Shown in pieces: positions 51,391-60,267 of a stretch of 64,000 nt of DNA. The notes under the pieces were generated by a model, which ran no database searches, was not told where the DNA came from, and saw nothing but the letters and a program-made list of their open reading frames with translations. Both the position numbers and the translations under genes were made by a program. The stretch is from positions 684,501 through 748,500 of the forward strand of contig NZ_JADBEG010000001.1 of the NCBI RefSeq assembly GCF_014873755.1, read 5' to 3'. How positions within the stretch are numbered: the first letter of the stretch is position 1; each line of letters starts with the position of its first letter. This DNA comes from Amycolatopsis lexingtonensis (GTDB taxonomy: Bacteria; Actinomycetota; Actinomycetes; Mycobacteriales; Pseudonocardiaceae).

Positions 51391-52272
51391 GTGCTGAAGA
51401 TCAGGCTGGGCGTCGCGCCGGCGGCGGGAACGGGACCCGGCGAGTTCGCCGGGCTGGCGCGGCGGCTGGAGGCGGCCGGCGTCGACTCGCTGTGGTTGTC
51501 CGAACTCGTCTACTCGCCCGAAGTCGATCCCATGATCGGGATGACGCACGCGCTCGCGACGACGGAGAAGCTCAAGGTCGGCACCGGCGTGGCGATCCTG
51601 CCGGGCCGGCACCCGGTGCTCGTCGCGAAGCAGCTGCTCACCCTGGCCGGCCTCGCGCCCAAGCGGGTGCTCCCGGTGTTCGGGCTGCGCCCGGCCCGCA
51701 CCGCCGAGCACGATCTCTTCCCGGTGCCCGCCGGGCGGCGCGCCGCGGTGTTCGACGAGTCGCTGACCCTGCTGCGGCGGCTGCTCGAAGAGGACGACGT
51801 CTCCTTCGACGGCGAGTTCTTCCGCGTCGACGGGGCCCGCCTCGGGCCGCGCCCGGCCAAGCGGCTGGACGTCTGGCTCGGGGGAGCGGCGCCGGCCGCG
51901 CTGCGCCGCGCCGGGCGGCTCGCCGACGGGTGGCTCGGCAGCTTCCACACACCGGCCCAGGCGCGCGACGCCCGCATCGCGATCCAGGAGGCCGCGGCGG
52001 ACGCCGGGCGCGAGATCGAAGCCGACCACTTCGGGCTCAGCCTGCCCGTGGCCGACAAGGGAGTGCCGGACGAGCTGCTGGCCGCGGCGGCGAAGCGGCA
52101 GCCGGGCGTGCCGGTCGAGGACCTGGTGGCGACCAGCTGGCCCGAGGCGCGCCGGCTGGTCGAGCAGCACATCGAGGCCGGTCTGACGAAGTTCGTCATC
52201 CGGCCCGGGCACGGCGACTTCGAGGAGTTCCTGGCGAACTTCCAGGCGGAACTGATGCCACTGCAGAACTGA
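51391..52272 (+). CDS. LLM class (luciferase-like) oxidoreductase, probably F420-dependent
   Basis: A 293-residue TIM-barrel protein: EFAGLARRLEAAGVDSLWLSE, VGTGVAILPGRHPVLVAKQL and VWLGGAAPAALRRAGRLADGWLGS (seen as LGGAAPAALRRAGRLADGW). Actinobacterial members use F420 or FMN. The substrate is unknown. The GTG start has GGGAGG 6 nt upstream. It precedes tetR and cupin genes on the same strand; an operator-like palindrome starts just after its stop. Confidence 0.87.
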   Translation: MLKIRLGVAPAAGTGPGEFAGLARRLEAAGVDSLWLSELVYSPEVDPMIGMTHALATTEKLKVGTGVAILPGRHPVLVAKQLLTLAGLAPKRVLPVFGLRPARTAEHDLFPVPAGRRAAVFDESLTLLRRLLEEDDVSFDGEFFRVDGARLGPRPAKRLDVWLGGAAPAALRRAGRLADGWLGSFHTPAQARDARIAIQEAAADAGREIEADHFGLSLPVADKGVPDELLAAAAKRQPGVPVEDLVATSWPEARRLVEQHIEAGLTKFVIRPGHGDFEEFLANFQAELMPLQN

Positions 52273-52273
52273 C

Positions 52274-52293
52274 TGTACCTACTGGTATGTACA
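52274..52293 (+). promoter_or_regulatory. TetR operator upstream of the tetR-cupin pair
   Basis: TGTACCTACTGGTATGTACA has inverted TGTAC/GTACA ends and an inner TACC...GGTA pair. It lies 10 bases before the GTG of tetR, so the regulator is probably autoregulated. Confidence 0.6.
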
Positions 52294-52302
52294 CTCAGGT
52301 CC

Positions 52303-52842
52303 GTGGACACGAGGGAACGCCTCATCGAGAGCACCCGCACGTTGTTGTGGGAGCGCGGGTACGTCGGGACCAGCCCGAAGACCATCCAGCGGCTCGCCGG
52401 CGCCGGCCAGGGCAGCATGTACCACCACTTCTCCGGCAAGGAGGAGCTGGCGCGCGCGGCGATCGACCGCACCGCCGAGGAGCTGCGGGCCGCCGCCGAA
52501 GCGCAGCTGTCCGGGCCCGGCACCGCGCTCGAGCGCATCACGGCCTACCTCCGCCGTGAGCGCGACGTCCTGCGGGGCTGCCCGGTCGGGCGGCTGACGC
52601 AGGACCCGGACGTCATGGCCGCGCCGGTGCTCCGCGAGCCGGTCGAAGAGACGTTCTCCTGGCTGCGCACGCGCCTCGCCGAAGTCGTCGCGGAGGACGG
52701 CGGCGGGCTCGACCCGGCGGCGACTGCGGCCGCCATCGTCGCGACGCTGCAGGGCGGCTACGTCCTCGCCAGGGCCGCGGACCGCACCGAGCCGTTCGAG
52801 CAGGCGATCGAGGGCATCCTCGCGCTGCTGAAGACCCGCTGA
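52303..52842 (+). CDS. TetR family transcriptional regulator
   Basis: A 179-residue TetR protein. HTH: GTSPKTIQRLAGAGQGSMYHHFSGKEEL (seen as IQRLAGAGQGSMYHHFSGKE). The C-terminal domain resembles the YcdC/LfrR-like group with GCPVGRLTQDPDVM, a stretch found in regulators of quinone or multidrug responses. It starts with GTG and is followed 10 bases later by a cupin gene, likely its target partner. Confidence 0.87.
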   Translation: MDTRERLIESTRTLLWERGYVGTSPKTIQRLAGAGQGSMYHHFSGKEELARAAIDRTAEELRAAAEAQLSGPGTALERITAYLRRERDVLRGCPVGRLTQDPDVMAAPVLREPVEETFSWLRTRLAEVVAEDGGGLDPAATAAAIVATLQGGYVLARAADRTEPFEQAIEGILALLKTR

Positions 52843-52852
52843 AGGGGAAGCC

Positions 52853-53194
52853 GTGCCGACCGAACCGCTGAGCCGGGTGATCGTCCTCGACCAGGAACTC
52901 CCGGCCCCGCTGGCGACCTCGAGGGTCGAAATCCGGCGGATCACCATCGCCCCCGGGTACGCCGCCGGGCTGCACGTCCACAACGGACCCGTCTTCGGCA
53001 GCATCGAAACGGGCTCGGCCGTCTACCAGATCGAGGGCGGCCCGGAGACCGTGCTCGAGCCGGGAGACGTCTTCTACGAGCCCGAAGGCGTCCGGATCGC
53101 CCGGTTCGACGCGCGGGACGAGGGCGTGACGTTCCTCGGCTACTTCCTGCTCGGCGACGGGATGACCGCCGAACTCGTCTTCCCCGACGCCTAG
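52853..53194 (+). CDS. cupin domain protein
   Basis: A 113-residue single cupin. Motif 1 is GLHVHNGPVFGSIETGSAVYQIEG (seen as HVHNGPVFGSIETGSA) and motif 2 is EPGDVFYEPEGVRIARFD. Only some metal ligands (two His) are present, so metal binding is uncertain. It is coupled to tetR and may detoxify or bind that regulator's ligand. The stop overlaps that of the convergent exporter. Confidence 0.83.
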   Translation: MPTEPLSRVIVLDQELPAPLATSRVEIRRITIAPGYAAGLHVHNGPVFGSIETGSAVYQIEGGPETVLEPGDVFYEPEGVRIARFDARDEGVTFLGYFLLGDGMTAELVFPDA

Positions 53195-54705
53195 AACTCC
53201 AGCTGCTCGGTCTTGCGTGGCATCAGCAGCAGCGCCAGCACCGAGAGCGCCGCCACCGCCAGCAGGCCGACGAACACGTAGTGCGTCGCGTCGTTCAGCG
53301 CGCCCCGGACGAACGTCGCCACCGGGGAATCGGAGTGGCCGCCCAGCACCAGGCTCGTCGCGTCCACCGACGGCGGCAGCTTGCCCGCCACCTCCGCCGG
53401 CGGGTTCGCGAACCGCGAAGCCAGCGTCGCGTTCGCGATCGCGCCGAACACCGCCGCGCCGACCGCGCTGCCCAGTGACCGGCTGAACAGGTTCGTCGCG
53501 GTGACCACGCCGCGGCGGTCCCAGCCCACCACCGACTGGATCGCCACCAGGGTCGGGCTCGCCGCCAGGCCGAGGCCGATGCCGAGGACGAACGCCGCGA
53601 GCGCGGCCGACCAGATCGACGACGTCGCGCCCAGCGTGGCCACCAGCACGCCGCCCCCGATGATGAACACGCTGCCGATCAGCGCCGTGTCGCGGAAGCC
53701 GATGCGCAGGTAGATCTTGCCCGCCAGGGACGCCGAAATCGGCCAGCCGACCGTCAGCGCCGCGACCGCGAACCCGGCCACCAGCGCGCCCGCACCGAGC
53801 ACGCCCTGCGCGTACGTCGGCAGGTACGACGTCAGGCCCATCAGGACCGCGCCGACCACGACCGCGACCAGGTTGCCGCCCACCAGGATCCGCCGGGTGA
53901 ACACCCACAGCGGCAGCACCGGCTCGGCCGCGCGCTTCTCCACCAGCACGAACGCCACCAGCATCGCCGCGCCCACGACGAAGATCGCCACGCTGGGCAG
54001 CGAGCCCCACGCCCACGCGACGCCGCCTTCGAGCAGGCCCAGGATCACCAGCGAGCAGCCGACGGTGAGCAGCGCGGCGCCGGTGTAGTCGACCTTGTGC
54101 GGCTTGCGCTCCACGCGCTCGGCGAAGTTGCGGAACAGCATCAGCGCGGCGATCGCGCCGAGCGGCAGGTTGACGAAGAAGATCCACCGCCAGTCCAGGT
54201 ACTCGGCGAACACGCCGCCGAGGGTCGGGCCGACCACCGACGCGACGCCCCAGACACTGGCGACGTAGCCCTGCACCCGGGCGCGTTCCTCCACCGTGTA
54301 GAGGTCGCCGATGATCGTCATCGACATCGGCTGGATCGCGCCGGCCCCGATGCCCTGCACCGCGCGGGCGGCGATCAGCACCGGCATGCTCCACGCGGCC
54401 CCGCACAGCACCGAGCCGATGAGGAACGCCGCGATCCCGAAGAACATCACCGGGCGGCGGCCGAGGACGTCGGCGAACTTGCCGTAGAGCGGCACGGTGA
54501 CGGCCTGGGTGAGCAGGTAGATCGAGAACAGCCACGGGAACTGCGAAAACCCGCCGAGGTCGCGCACCACCGAGGGGACCGCGGTCGCGATGATCGTGCT
54601 GTCCAGCGCGACCAGCGCGGTGCTGAGCATGACGGCGACCAGCACCGGGCCGCGTTCCGAACGGAAGCCGACCCCCTTGACGCTGGTGGCGGCGGGTGTC
54701 GTCAT
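53191..54705 (-). CDS. DHA2 family MFS multidrug exporter
   Basis: A 504-residue, 14-helix exporter. Helix 1 reads STALVALDSTIIATAVPSVV, motif A is GKFADVLGRRPVM, and GPTLGGVFAEYLDWRWIFFVN is the helix 5-6 block. The start at 54705 (MTTPAATSV) has GAGGAG about 9 nt upstream. The frame is open to a TTG at 54744 with an ATG at 54732, but these lack a good ribosome site. It is convergent with the tetR-cupin pair. Confidence 0.88.
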   Translation of the reverse strand: MTTPAATSVKGVGFRSERGPVLVAVMLSTALVALDSTIIATAVPSVVRDLGGFSQFPWLFSIYLLTQAVTVPLYGKFADVLGRRPVMFFGIAAFLIGSVLCGAAWSMPVLIAARAVQGIGAGAIQPMSMTIIGDLYTVEERARVQGYVASVWGVASVVGPTLGGVFAEYLDWRWIFFVNLPLGAIAALMLFRNFAERVERKPHKVDYTGAALLTVGCSLVILGLLEGGVAWAWGSLPSVAIFVVGAAMLVAFVLVEKRAAEPVLPLWVFTRRILVGGNLVAVVVGAVLMGLTSYLPTYAQGVLGAGALVAGFAVAALTVGWPISASLAGKIYLRIGFRDTALIGSVFIIGGGVLVATLGATSSIWSAALAAFVLGIGLGLAASPTLVAIQSVVGWDRRGVVTATNLFSRSLGSAVGAAVFGAIANATLASRFANPPAEVAGKLPPSVDATSLVLGGHSDSPVATFVRGALNDATHYVFVGLLAVAALSVLALLLMPRKTEQLEF

Positions 54706-54821
54706 CGGCGGGCTGCTCCTCGGGGCGGTCATGTCCGGGGTCAACTACTTTGCAGTCCTAAGCATTCCACCGCGAGGCACCGCATCCCAGCGAATTTCCG
54801 TCTCCGCGTCGATCGCGCAAG

Positions 54822-55991
54822 ATGGGAGGGGTGAACGACTGGATCCGGCCGATCGGGCGGGGCTGGGTGGTCCGCGACGCGGTCCCCGGTCCCGACGTCG
54901 ACGAGTTCGCCGAGCCCGACCGGGTGGCCGACGCGCTGGCCGCGCCGGGGGCCGGCGACACGCTGCTGGCCGTGCAGCACCCCGCGCGCACGCCCGCGGC
55001 GCTGGCGCGAGGCCTCGACCTGGCCGCCGCCGTCCCGGTCGCCCGCGCGGTGCTCGAACGGCTCCGCAAGCGGTCCTACCGGCCGGTGCGCGAGGTCGTC
55101 GCGCCGTACCGGATCGAAGGGCCGGACGGCGTCGCGCTGGGCCTGCTCTGCCTGGTCGACCCGGCCGCGGTGACCGACGACGGCACCGCGCGGGTCCGGC
55201 ACACCGAGGACGTCTACCCCGACGTCGTGGCCGAGCGGGCCGCCGTGCTCGCCGGGCTCGGCTGCGCGACCAGTGCGGCGCTGCTCGTCCCGGCCACCGG
55301 CGGGGACCTTTTGACCGACGAGGTCGCCCGCGCGTGCGGCGCGCTCGGCCTGCCCGATCTGTCCACTTCGGACGCGGCCGGGCGGCGGCACGACCTGTGG
55401 GTGGTGCCCGCCGGACCGCTGCAGCACCGCCTGCTGGCCGCGGCCGGCGCCGCGGAACTCCTGGTCGCCGACGGCAACCACCGCGTGGCCGCGGCCGCGG
55501 CGGCCGGGCACGGCAGCCTGCTCGCCCTGGTCACCGCGGGCCCGGAGCTGCGGATCGGCGCGATCCACCGGGTGCTCACCGGCACCGGCCTCGGCCCGGA
55601 GGACCTGGTCTCCCGCTGGTCGGCGGCGGGCCTGGACGTGCGCTACGACGAGCACGCGGCGCCGGTCACCGGCGAGGCGGTGGTGCGCGCGGGCACGGCG
55701 GTGCTGCGGGTCGTGCTCCCGAAGCCCGAGGTGCCAGGACCGGTCATCGACCACGAGATCGTCGAGCGCGTCCTCTTCGCGGAGGCGCTGGGCATCGACC
55801 CCGACGGGCCGTGCTCGCACCCGCTCCCCGACGGCCGCCCGGTGCCGCCGGACGCCGACGCGGTGGTCCTGCTGGCCCCGGTGAGCCGCGCGGACGTCCT
55901 CGCCGTGCACGCGGCGGGGCGGCGGATGCCGCGGAAGGCCACGTACTTCACGCCGAAGCCGCGCAGTGGACTGGTGCTGGCGGAGCTCTAG
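54822..55991 (+). CDS. DUF1015 family protein
   Basis: A 389-residue protein of the DUF1015 group, sometimes annotated as SerC-associated and of unknown function. Visible blocks are an N-terminal DWIRPIGRGWVVRDAVPGPD, the HTEDVYPD motif, VADGNHRVAAAAA and the C-terminal RKATYFTPKPRSGLVL. A VADGNHR loop is the family hallmark. The ATG at 54822 has no good ribosome site and a GTG at 54831 follows a GGGAGG too closely, so the exact start is uncertain. Confidence 0.85.
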   Translation: MGGVNDWIRPIGRGWVVRDAVPGPDVDEFAEPDRVADALAAPGAGDTLLAVQHPARTPAALARGLDLAAAVPVARAVLERLRKRSYRPVREVVAPYRIEGPDGVALGLLCLVDPAAVTDDGTARVRHTEDVYPDVVAERAAVLAGLGCATSAALLVPATGGDLLTDEVARACGALGLPDLSTSDAAGRRHDLWVVPAGPLQHRLLAAAGAAELLVADGNHRVAAAAAAGHGSLLALVTAGPELRIGAIHRVLTGTGLGPEDLVSRWSAAGLDVRYDEHAAPVTGEAVVRAGTAVLRVVLPKPEVPGPVIDHEIVERVLFAEALGIDPDGPCSHPLPDGRPVPPDADAVVLLAPVSRADVLAVHAAGRRMPRKATYFTPKPRSGLVLAEL

Positions 55992-56022
55992 AAGCTGGGC
56001 GAAGTGGTCTCCGGTAGCGGGG

Positions 56023-56859
56023 TCACCCGCGTTCGGGCCGAGCGCCCCAATGTGGCCTTCGGTGCGTCTGACGCACCCAAGGCGGCCTTCGGTGCGCAAG
56101 ACGCAACCAAGGCCACCTTGGGGCGCGTTCGCCGGCGGCATACGAAGCCGCGTTGAGGACGTCGTAGCGCCAGCGCATCGGGTAGCCGAACTCGTGGACC
56201 CACGGCCCGAGCGGCTCACCCGTCGACCGCCGCCGGAACAACCCGCGTTCCAGGAGGTACTCCTCGCCACCGCGGCGGGCTTCGTGTGTTTCCGGCGTGC
56301 CGCCAGTCGCGTTCTCGTACGCCAGCAACCCTTTGAGGGAGTTGAGTGTCGAGTGGACGGACGAACGCGTCGAGCCTTCGACCCACTCGCAGTTCCAGCC
56401 GCCGTCCGGCAGCCGGTGGGTGGTGAACCACGCGGCGATGCCGGCGACGTCCGCGCCGAGCCACAGCCCGTTGGCCAGGGTCCAGGCGTTGATGCAGCAG
56501 TCGACTTCGCCGTCCCAGTAGGGCAGGTCGTCGTACTCCCACCGGCAGTTCGCGGCCAGCAGCCCGGCCGTGCCGCCCAGGACGGCGGCGTCGAGGCCCC
56601 ATTCGCGCAGGGCGTTCAGTGACCACGTCGTCGCCGTCCAGGGCTGGGGCTCGTCGCCACGGAAGCCGGCCGGGAAGAACGCGCCGCCCGCCCAGCGGCC
56701 GTCGGGGTCCTGCGCCGCCAGCAGCCGCGCGCCGAACCCCTCCGACGCGACCCGGGCGCGCGTCGCTTCCCAGACCTCCGGTGGGGCGCCCGCGAGGTCC
56801 CGCTCGACTTGCCAGCGCAGGGCCGGGTCCGAGTCGAGCAGCCACGCGAGCACGTCCAC
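56023..56859 (-). CDS. squalene-cyclase/prenyltransferase-repeat-like protein
   Basis: A 278-residue alpha/alpha-barrel protein. Repeats of QxxDGxW type are visible: AAQDPDGRWAGGAFF, LREWGLDAAVLGG and HRLPDGGWNCEWVEGS, with aromatic cores (WDGEVDCCINAW). The fold is like terpene cyclase or prenyltransferase subunits, but it lacks their catalytic acids, so it may be structural. The GTG start overlaps the DinB stop (TAGTG). The last about 30 residues (after YAAGERAP) are encoded by a dispersed inverted repeat and are Arg/Trp/Pro-rich, so the natural C-terminus was probably replaced. Confidence 0.75.
   Translation of the reverse strand: MDVLAWLLDSDPALRWQVERDLAGAPPEVWEATRARVASEGFGARLLAAQDPDGRWAGGAFFPAGFRGDEPQPWTATTWSLNALREWGLDAAVLGGTAGLLAANCRWEYDDLPYWDGEVDCCINAWTLANGLWLGADVAGIAAWFTTHRLPDGGWNCEWVEGSTRSSVHSTLNSLKGLLAYENATGGTPETHEARRGGEEYLLERGLFRRRSTGEPLGPWVHEFGYPMRWRYDVLNAASYAAGERAPRWPWLRLAHRRPPWVRQTHRRPHWGARPERG
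56042..56126. repeat. dispersed inverted repeat at the end of a gene
   Basis: Arms GCGCCCCAATGTGGCCTT (56042-56059) and 56109-56126 pair with one mismatch. Between them lie two further copies of GGCCTTCGGTGCG with GACGCA palindromes. Such units built on CCAAGGTGGCCTT and GTGCGTC look like intergenic repeats. Here it forms the C-terminal codons of the minus-strand gene. Confidence 0.7.
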
Positions 56860-57365
56860 TAGGCCCCCGTGACGCCGTCGATCGCTTCCCGGATGAAGTC
56901 CGCGTGGCCGTTGTGCCGGGCGTATTCGTGGATCATGTGCAGCATCACCAGCCGCAGCGACACGTCCTCGCCCCAGCGCGCCTGGTGGCCGGTGACGTCG
57001 AGGGACTCGGCCGCCTCTTCGATCTTGCGGGAGTGCTCCACTTCTTCCTGCCACGCGGCGAAGGCTTCCGCGCGCGTGGAGGAACTCGCGTCGTAGGCGG
57101 CCTGGAAGTCGCCTTCGGCCGACCACCGCAGCGGGATGTCTTCGGCGTTGATCACCCGCCGGAACCAGGTGCGCTCCACTTCGGCCATGTGCCGGACGAG
57201 CCCGAGCAGCGACAGCGTCGACGGCGGGCTGGCGGCGCGGCGGAGGTCCTCGTCGGACAGTCCGTCGCACTTCATCGCGAGGGTGGCGCGGTGGAAGTCG
57301 AGGAACGTGCGCAGCATTTCGCGCTCGCCCCCGGTCAAGGGTGGTTCTGGGCGTTCGGTCGTCAC
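56859..57365 (-). CDS. DinB family protein (DUF664)
   Basis: A 168-residue four-helix DinB/DUF664 protein. Metal-site histidines are likely H59 (VRHMAEVE), and those in MLHMIHEYARHNGHAD near residue 150. In actinobacteria some act as mycothiol-dependent transferases or isomerases. The target here is unknown. It is upstream of and overlaps the prenyltransferase-like gene. Confidence 0.88.
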   Translation of the reverse strand: MTTERPEPPLTGGEREMLRTFLDFHRATLAMKCDGLSDEDLRRAASPPSTLSLLGLVRHMAEVERTWFRRVINAEDIPLRWSAEGDFQAAYDASSSTRAEAFAAWQEEVEHSRKIEEAAESLDVTGHQARWGEDVSLRLVMLHMIHEYARHNGHADFIREAIDGVTGA

Positions 57366-57419
57366 GAGTCAGTGTGTATCACGCCCAAAAATGTCGTACC
57401 CGTGTTTTAAGCTCGCGCG

Positions 57420-58499
57420 GTGGACTTGCCCGTGATGCCGCCGGTGCGGCCGATGCTCGCGAAAGCCGTGCACGAGGTGCCTCGTGACCCGGGGCTGCTC
57501 TACGAGCCCAAGTGGGACGGCTTCCGCTGCGTCGTGTTCCGCGACGGCGACGAGATCGAGCTGGGTTCGCGCAACGACCGCCCGCTGACCCGCTACTTCC
57601 CGGAGCTGGTCGAGCTGCTGGCCGCCGCGCTGCCGCCCCGCTGCGTCGTGGACGGCGAGATCGTGCTGGTCACGCCCGCGGGGCTCGACTTCGAGGCGCT
57701 GCAGCTGCGGCTGCACCCGGCGGCCTCGCGCGTGCGCAAGCTGGCCGAGGAGACGCCGGCCAGCTTCATCGCGTTCGACCTGCTCGCCCTCGGCGACACC
57801 GACCTCACCGAGGCGCCCTTCCGGGAGCGGCGCGAACAGCTGGAAAGCATCCTCCGCGCCGACGCCGAAGGCCTCCAGCGCGTCCACCTGACCCCGCTCA
57901 GCGACGACCCGGCGCAGGCCGAGGACTGGTTCACCCGGTTCGAGGGCGCGGGCTTCGACGGTGTCATGGCGAAGCCCGCGGACCTGCCGTACGAGCAGGA
58001 CAAGCGGGTGATGCTGAAGGTCAAGCACGAGCGCACGGCCGACTGCGTCGTGACCGGCTTCCGCTGGCACAAGGACGGCGCGGGCATCGGTTCGCTGCTG
58101 CTCGGGCTGTTCGACGGCGAGGGCGTGCTGCACCACGTCGGCGTGGCCAGCAGCTTCACCAAGGCGCGGCGGGCCGAGCTGGTCGACGAGCTGGCGCCGC
58201 TGCGCGAGAACGCGCTCGAGAACCACCCGTGGCGGTCGTGGGCGGAGTACCAGCCCGAGCCCGGCAGGCAACCGGGCGCGATGAGCCGCTGGGCACCGCA
58301 GAAGGACCTCTCCTGGGAGCCGCTGCGGCCCGAGTGGGTGGCGGAGGTCCGCTACGAGCACCTGCAGGGCGGCCGGTTCCGCCACGGCGGGCGGCTGGTC
58401 CGGTTCCGGCCCGACCGCACCCCGGAGTCCTGCACGTACGCCCAGCTCGACGAGGCGCCGCCCGCCGAGCTCGCCAAGCTGTTCGGGGAGGCGCGATGA
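57420..58499 (+). CDS. ATP-dependent DNA ligase (LigC/LigD-ligase type)
   Basis: A 359-residue DNA ligase. The adenylated lysine is K31 in EPKWDGFR. Further motifs are RNDRPLTRYFPE (motif Ia/III region), VVDGEIV, FDGVMAKP (motif IV) and VMLKVKHERTADCV (motif V). An OB domain with RPEWVAEVRYEH follows. In mycobacteria LigC serves DNA repair and excision pathways. It overlaps a separate primase-polymerase gene by ATGA. No Ku gene is in the window. The GTG start lacks a strong ribosome site. Confidence 0.92.
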   Translation: MDLPVMPPVRPMLAKAVHEVPRDPGLLYEPKWDGFRCVVFRDGDEIELGSRNDRPLTRYFPELVELLAAALPPRCVVDGEIVLVTPAGLDFEALQLRLHPAASRVRKLAEETPASFIAFDLLALGDTDLTEAPFRERREQLESILRADAEGLQRVHLTPLSDDPAQAEDWFTRFEGAGFDGVMAKPADLPYEQDKRVMLKVKHERTADCVVTGFRWHKDGAGIGSLLLGLFDGEGVLHHVGVASSFTKARRAELVDELAPLRENALENHPWRSWAEYQPEPGRQPGAMSRWAPQKDLSWEPLRPEWVAEVRYEHLQGGRFRHGGRLVRFRPDRTPESCTYAQLDEAPPAELAKLFGEAR

Positions 58500-59500
58500 G
58501 CGAGGCCGTGCTGCTCGACGTCGACGGCGTCGAGGTCAAGATCAGCAGCCCGGACAAGGTGTACTTCCCGGAGCGCGGCGAGACGAAGCTCGACCTCGTC
58601 GAGTACTACCGCGCGATCTCGGGACCGCTGCTGTCCCGGCTCGGCGGGCGCCCGCTGCTGCTGGAGCGCTACCCCGACGGCGCGGGCGGCAAGAACTGGT
58701 TCCAGAAGCGCGTGCCGAAGGGCGCGCCGCCGTGGCTGAGCACCACCGTCGTCTCGACGCCGAACGGCACGACGAGCGACGCGCTGGTGGCGAAGGATCT
58801 CGCGCACATCCTGTGGGCGGTGAACCTCGGCTGCCTCGGCTTCCACGTGTGGCCCTACCGCGCGGACACGCCCGAGGTCACCGACGAGCTGCGCGTCGAC
58901 CTCGACCCGTCACCCGGGATCGGCTTCGACGAGCTGCGCGAGGCCGCGGTGCTGACCCGGGAGTTCCTGGCCGAGCACGGCATCGAAGGCCACCTGAAGA
59001 CGTCCGGTTCGCGGGGCCTGCACCTGTACGTGCTGCTCGAACCGCGCTGGGACAGCTTCCAGGTCCGGGCCGCGGCGGTCGCGCTGGCGCGGGCGCTCGA
59101 ACGCCGTCACTCGGCGAAGATCACCGCGCAGTGGTGGAAGGAGGAACGCGGCTCGCGCGTGTTCGTCGACTTCAACCAGAACGCCCCGCACAAGACCGTG
59201 TTCGGCACCTGGTGCGTGCGGCCGCGGGTGGGCGGCCAGGTGTCCACGCCGATCGGCTGGGACGAACTGGACACGGTGGAGCCGGACACACTCACCCTGA
59301 GCACGGTTCCCGCGCGAGTGGCCGAACGCGGCGACCCGTGGGCCGGCGCGGGGGAGCGGCCGCAGTCGATCGAGCCGCTGCTGGCGATGTCCGAAGCGGA
59401 CCTGGCGAACGGCCTGATGGACGCGCCGTGGCCGCCGGTCTACCCGAAGATGCCCAACGAGCCGCCGCGGGTGGCGCCGAGCCGCGCGAAGAAGGCGTGA
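58496..59500 (+). CDS. LigD-type polymerase/primase domain protein (PrimPol-C-like)
   Basis: A 334-residue archaeo-eukaryotic primase-like polymerase. Catalytic Asp pair in RVDLDPSPG near residue 138, nucleotide-binding TSGSRGLHLYV near residue 169 (S-x-H), and FVDFNQNAPHKTV. Such proteins add ribonucleotides at gaps or ends in repair with a partner ligase. Here polymerase and ligase are separate, coupled polypeptides rather than one LigD. The C-terminus ends in basic SRAKKA. It is translated from ATGA. Confidence 0.92.
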   Translation: MSEAVLLDVDGVEVKISSPDKVYFPERGETKLDLVEYYRAISGPLLSRLGGRPLLLERYPDGAGGKNWFQKRVPKGAPPWLSTTVVSTPNGTTSDALVAKDLAHILWAVNLGCLGFHVWPYRADTPEVTDELRVDLDPSPGIGFDELREAAVLTREFLAEHGIEGHLKTSGSRGLHLYVLLEPRWDSFQVRAAAVALARALERRHSAKITAQWWKEERGSRVFVDFNQNAPHKTVFGTWCVRPRVGGQVSTPIGWDELDTVEPDTLTLSTVPARVAERGDPWAGAGERPQSIEPLLAMSEADLANGLMDAPWPPVYPKMPNEPPRVAPSRAKKA

Positions 59501-59501
59501 A

Positions 59502-59948
59502 GTGGCCACCGTCGCGGAGTGCCCGGCCGACGACGGGTTGCTGCTCGCCCTGATGACGGCGATGACGGCCGAACTGATCGTGGTCTACGACCTGCCCCCG
59601 GACGCCCAGCCCCGCCCACTGGCCCCGGCCAGCCGCTACCTCCTGGCCCGCGACGGCCCCCGCGCGATCGGCTGCTGCGCGGTCGAACCGGTCGAGCCGG
59701 GCCTGTCCGAGCTGAAGCGCCTGTTCGTCGCCCCGGACGCCCGCGGCACCGACGTCTCGGGAGCCCTGGTCGCCGAGTCCGAACGCCTCGCCCGCCACCA
59801 GGGCGCGGTCCGCCTCCGCCTGGAAACGGGCATCCGCCAGCGGGCGGCGATGCGCCTGTACGAGCGTGCGGGGTACCGGCGGGTGCCGAACTTCCCGCCG
59901 CACGAAAGCGATCCCGAGTCGGTCTGCTACGAGAAGGCGCTCGCTTAG
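59502..59948 (+). CDS. GNAT family N-acetyltransferase
   Basis: A 148-residue GNAT fold. The beta4 strand is SELKRLFVAPDARGTDVSGALV with the acetyl-CoA pyrophosphate loop in APDARGTDVSG. LETGIRQRAAMRLYERAGYRR is motif B and the helix after it. The substrate is unknown. The GTG start lies one base after the polymerase stop, so it belongs to the ligase operon. Its stop overlaps that of the convergent zinc-ribbon gene. Confidence 0.87.
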   Translation: MATVAECPADDGLLLALMTAMTAELIVVYDLPPDAQPRPLAPASRYLLARDGPRAIGCCAVEPVEPGLSELKRLFVAPDARGTDVSGALVAESERLARHQGAVRLRLETGIRQRAAMRLYERAGYRRVPNFPPHESDPESVCYEKALA

Positions 59949-60208
59949 ACCTCGAGGTCCAGCGACAACTGCGCACGGTCCTCGCCGTCCGCGGACGCGC
60001 CCGACAGCGTGGCGACGCACCCCGGGCAGGGCGTGAGCTCCGCCGTCGTCAAGTCGACCGGTTTCCAGCTGCGGGATTCGCGCTCGCCGCAGGCGGAGCG
60101 GCGGTAGCGGAGGTCGCCGGAGCGGGTCATCAGGTGGGCCAGGGGGACGTCTTCGGGCAGCACGCCGACCCGGTACCAGCGGGGTGTGCTCACCGCGGTG
60201 GTCGTCAT
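59945..60208 (-). CDS. small Cys-rich, possibly metal-binding protein
   Basis: An 87-residue protein. The CGERES near residue 40 and CPGCVATL near residue 61 could bind zinc, although only three cysteines in two motifs are clear. The N-terminal part (WYRVGVLPEDVPLAHLMTR) and the C-terminal acidic tail (AQLSLDLEV) are conserved-looking. The likely start is ATG 60208. I do not recognise the family. Confidence 0.65.
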   Translation of the reverse strand: MTTTAVSTPRWYRVGVLPEDVPLAHLMTRSGDLRYRRSACGERESRSWKPVDLTTAELTPCPGCVATLSGASADGEDRAQLSLDLEV

Positions 60209-60267
60209 GGGCGACAGTCTCCGCCGCGGTGGGCGGGGCGGGAGCGCATTTGCCGGTCGTCGGCGTG

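Noticed and set aside
53191..54744. TTG start at 54744 for the DHA2 exporter
   Set aside because: No ribosome site upstream. The ATG at 54705 has GAGGAG in position.
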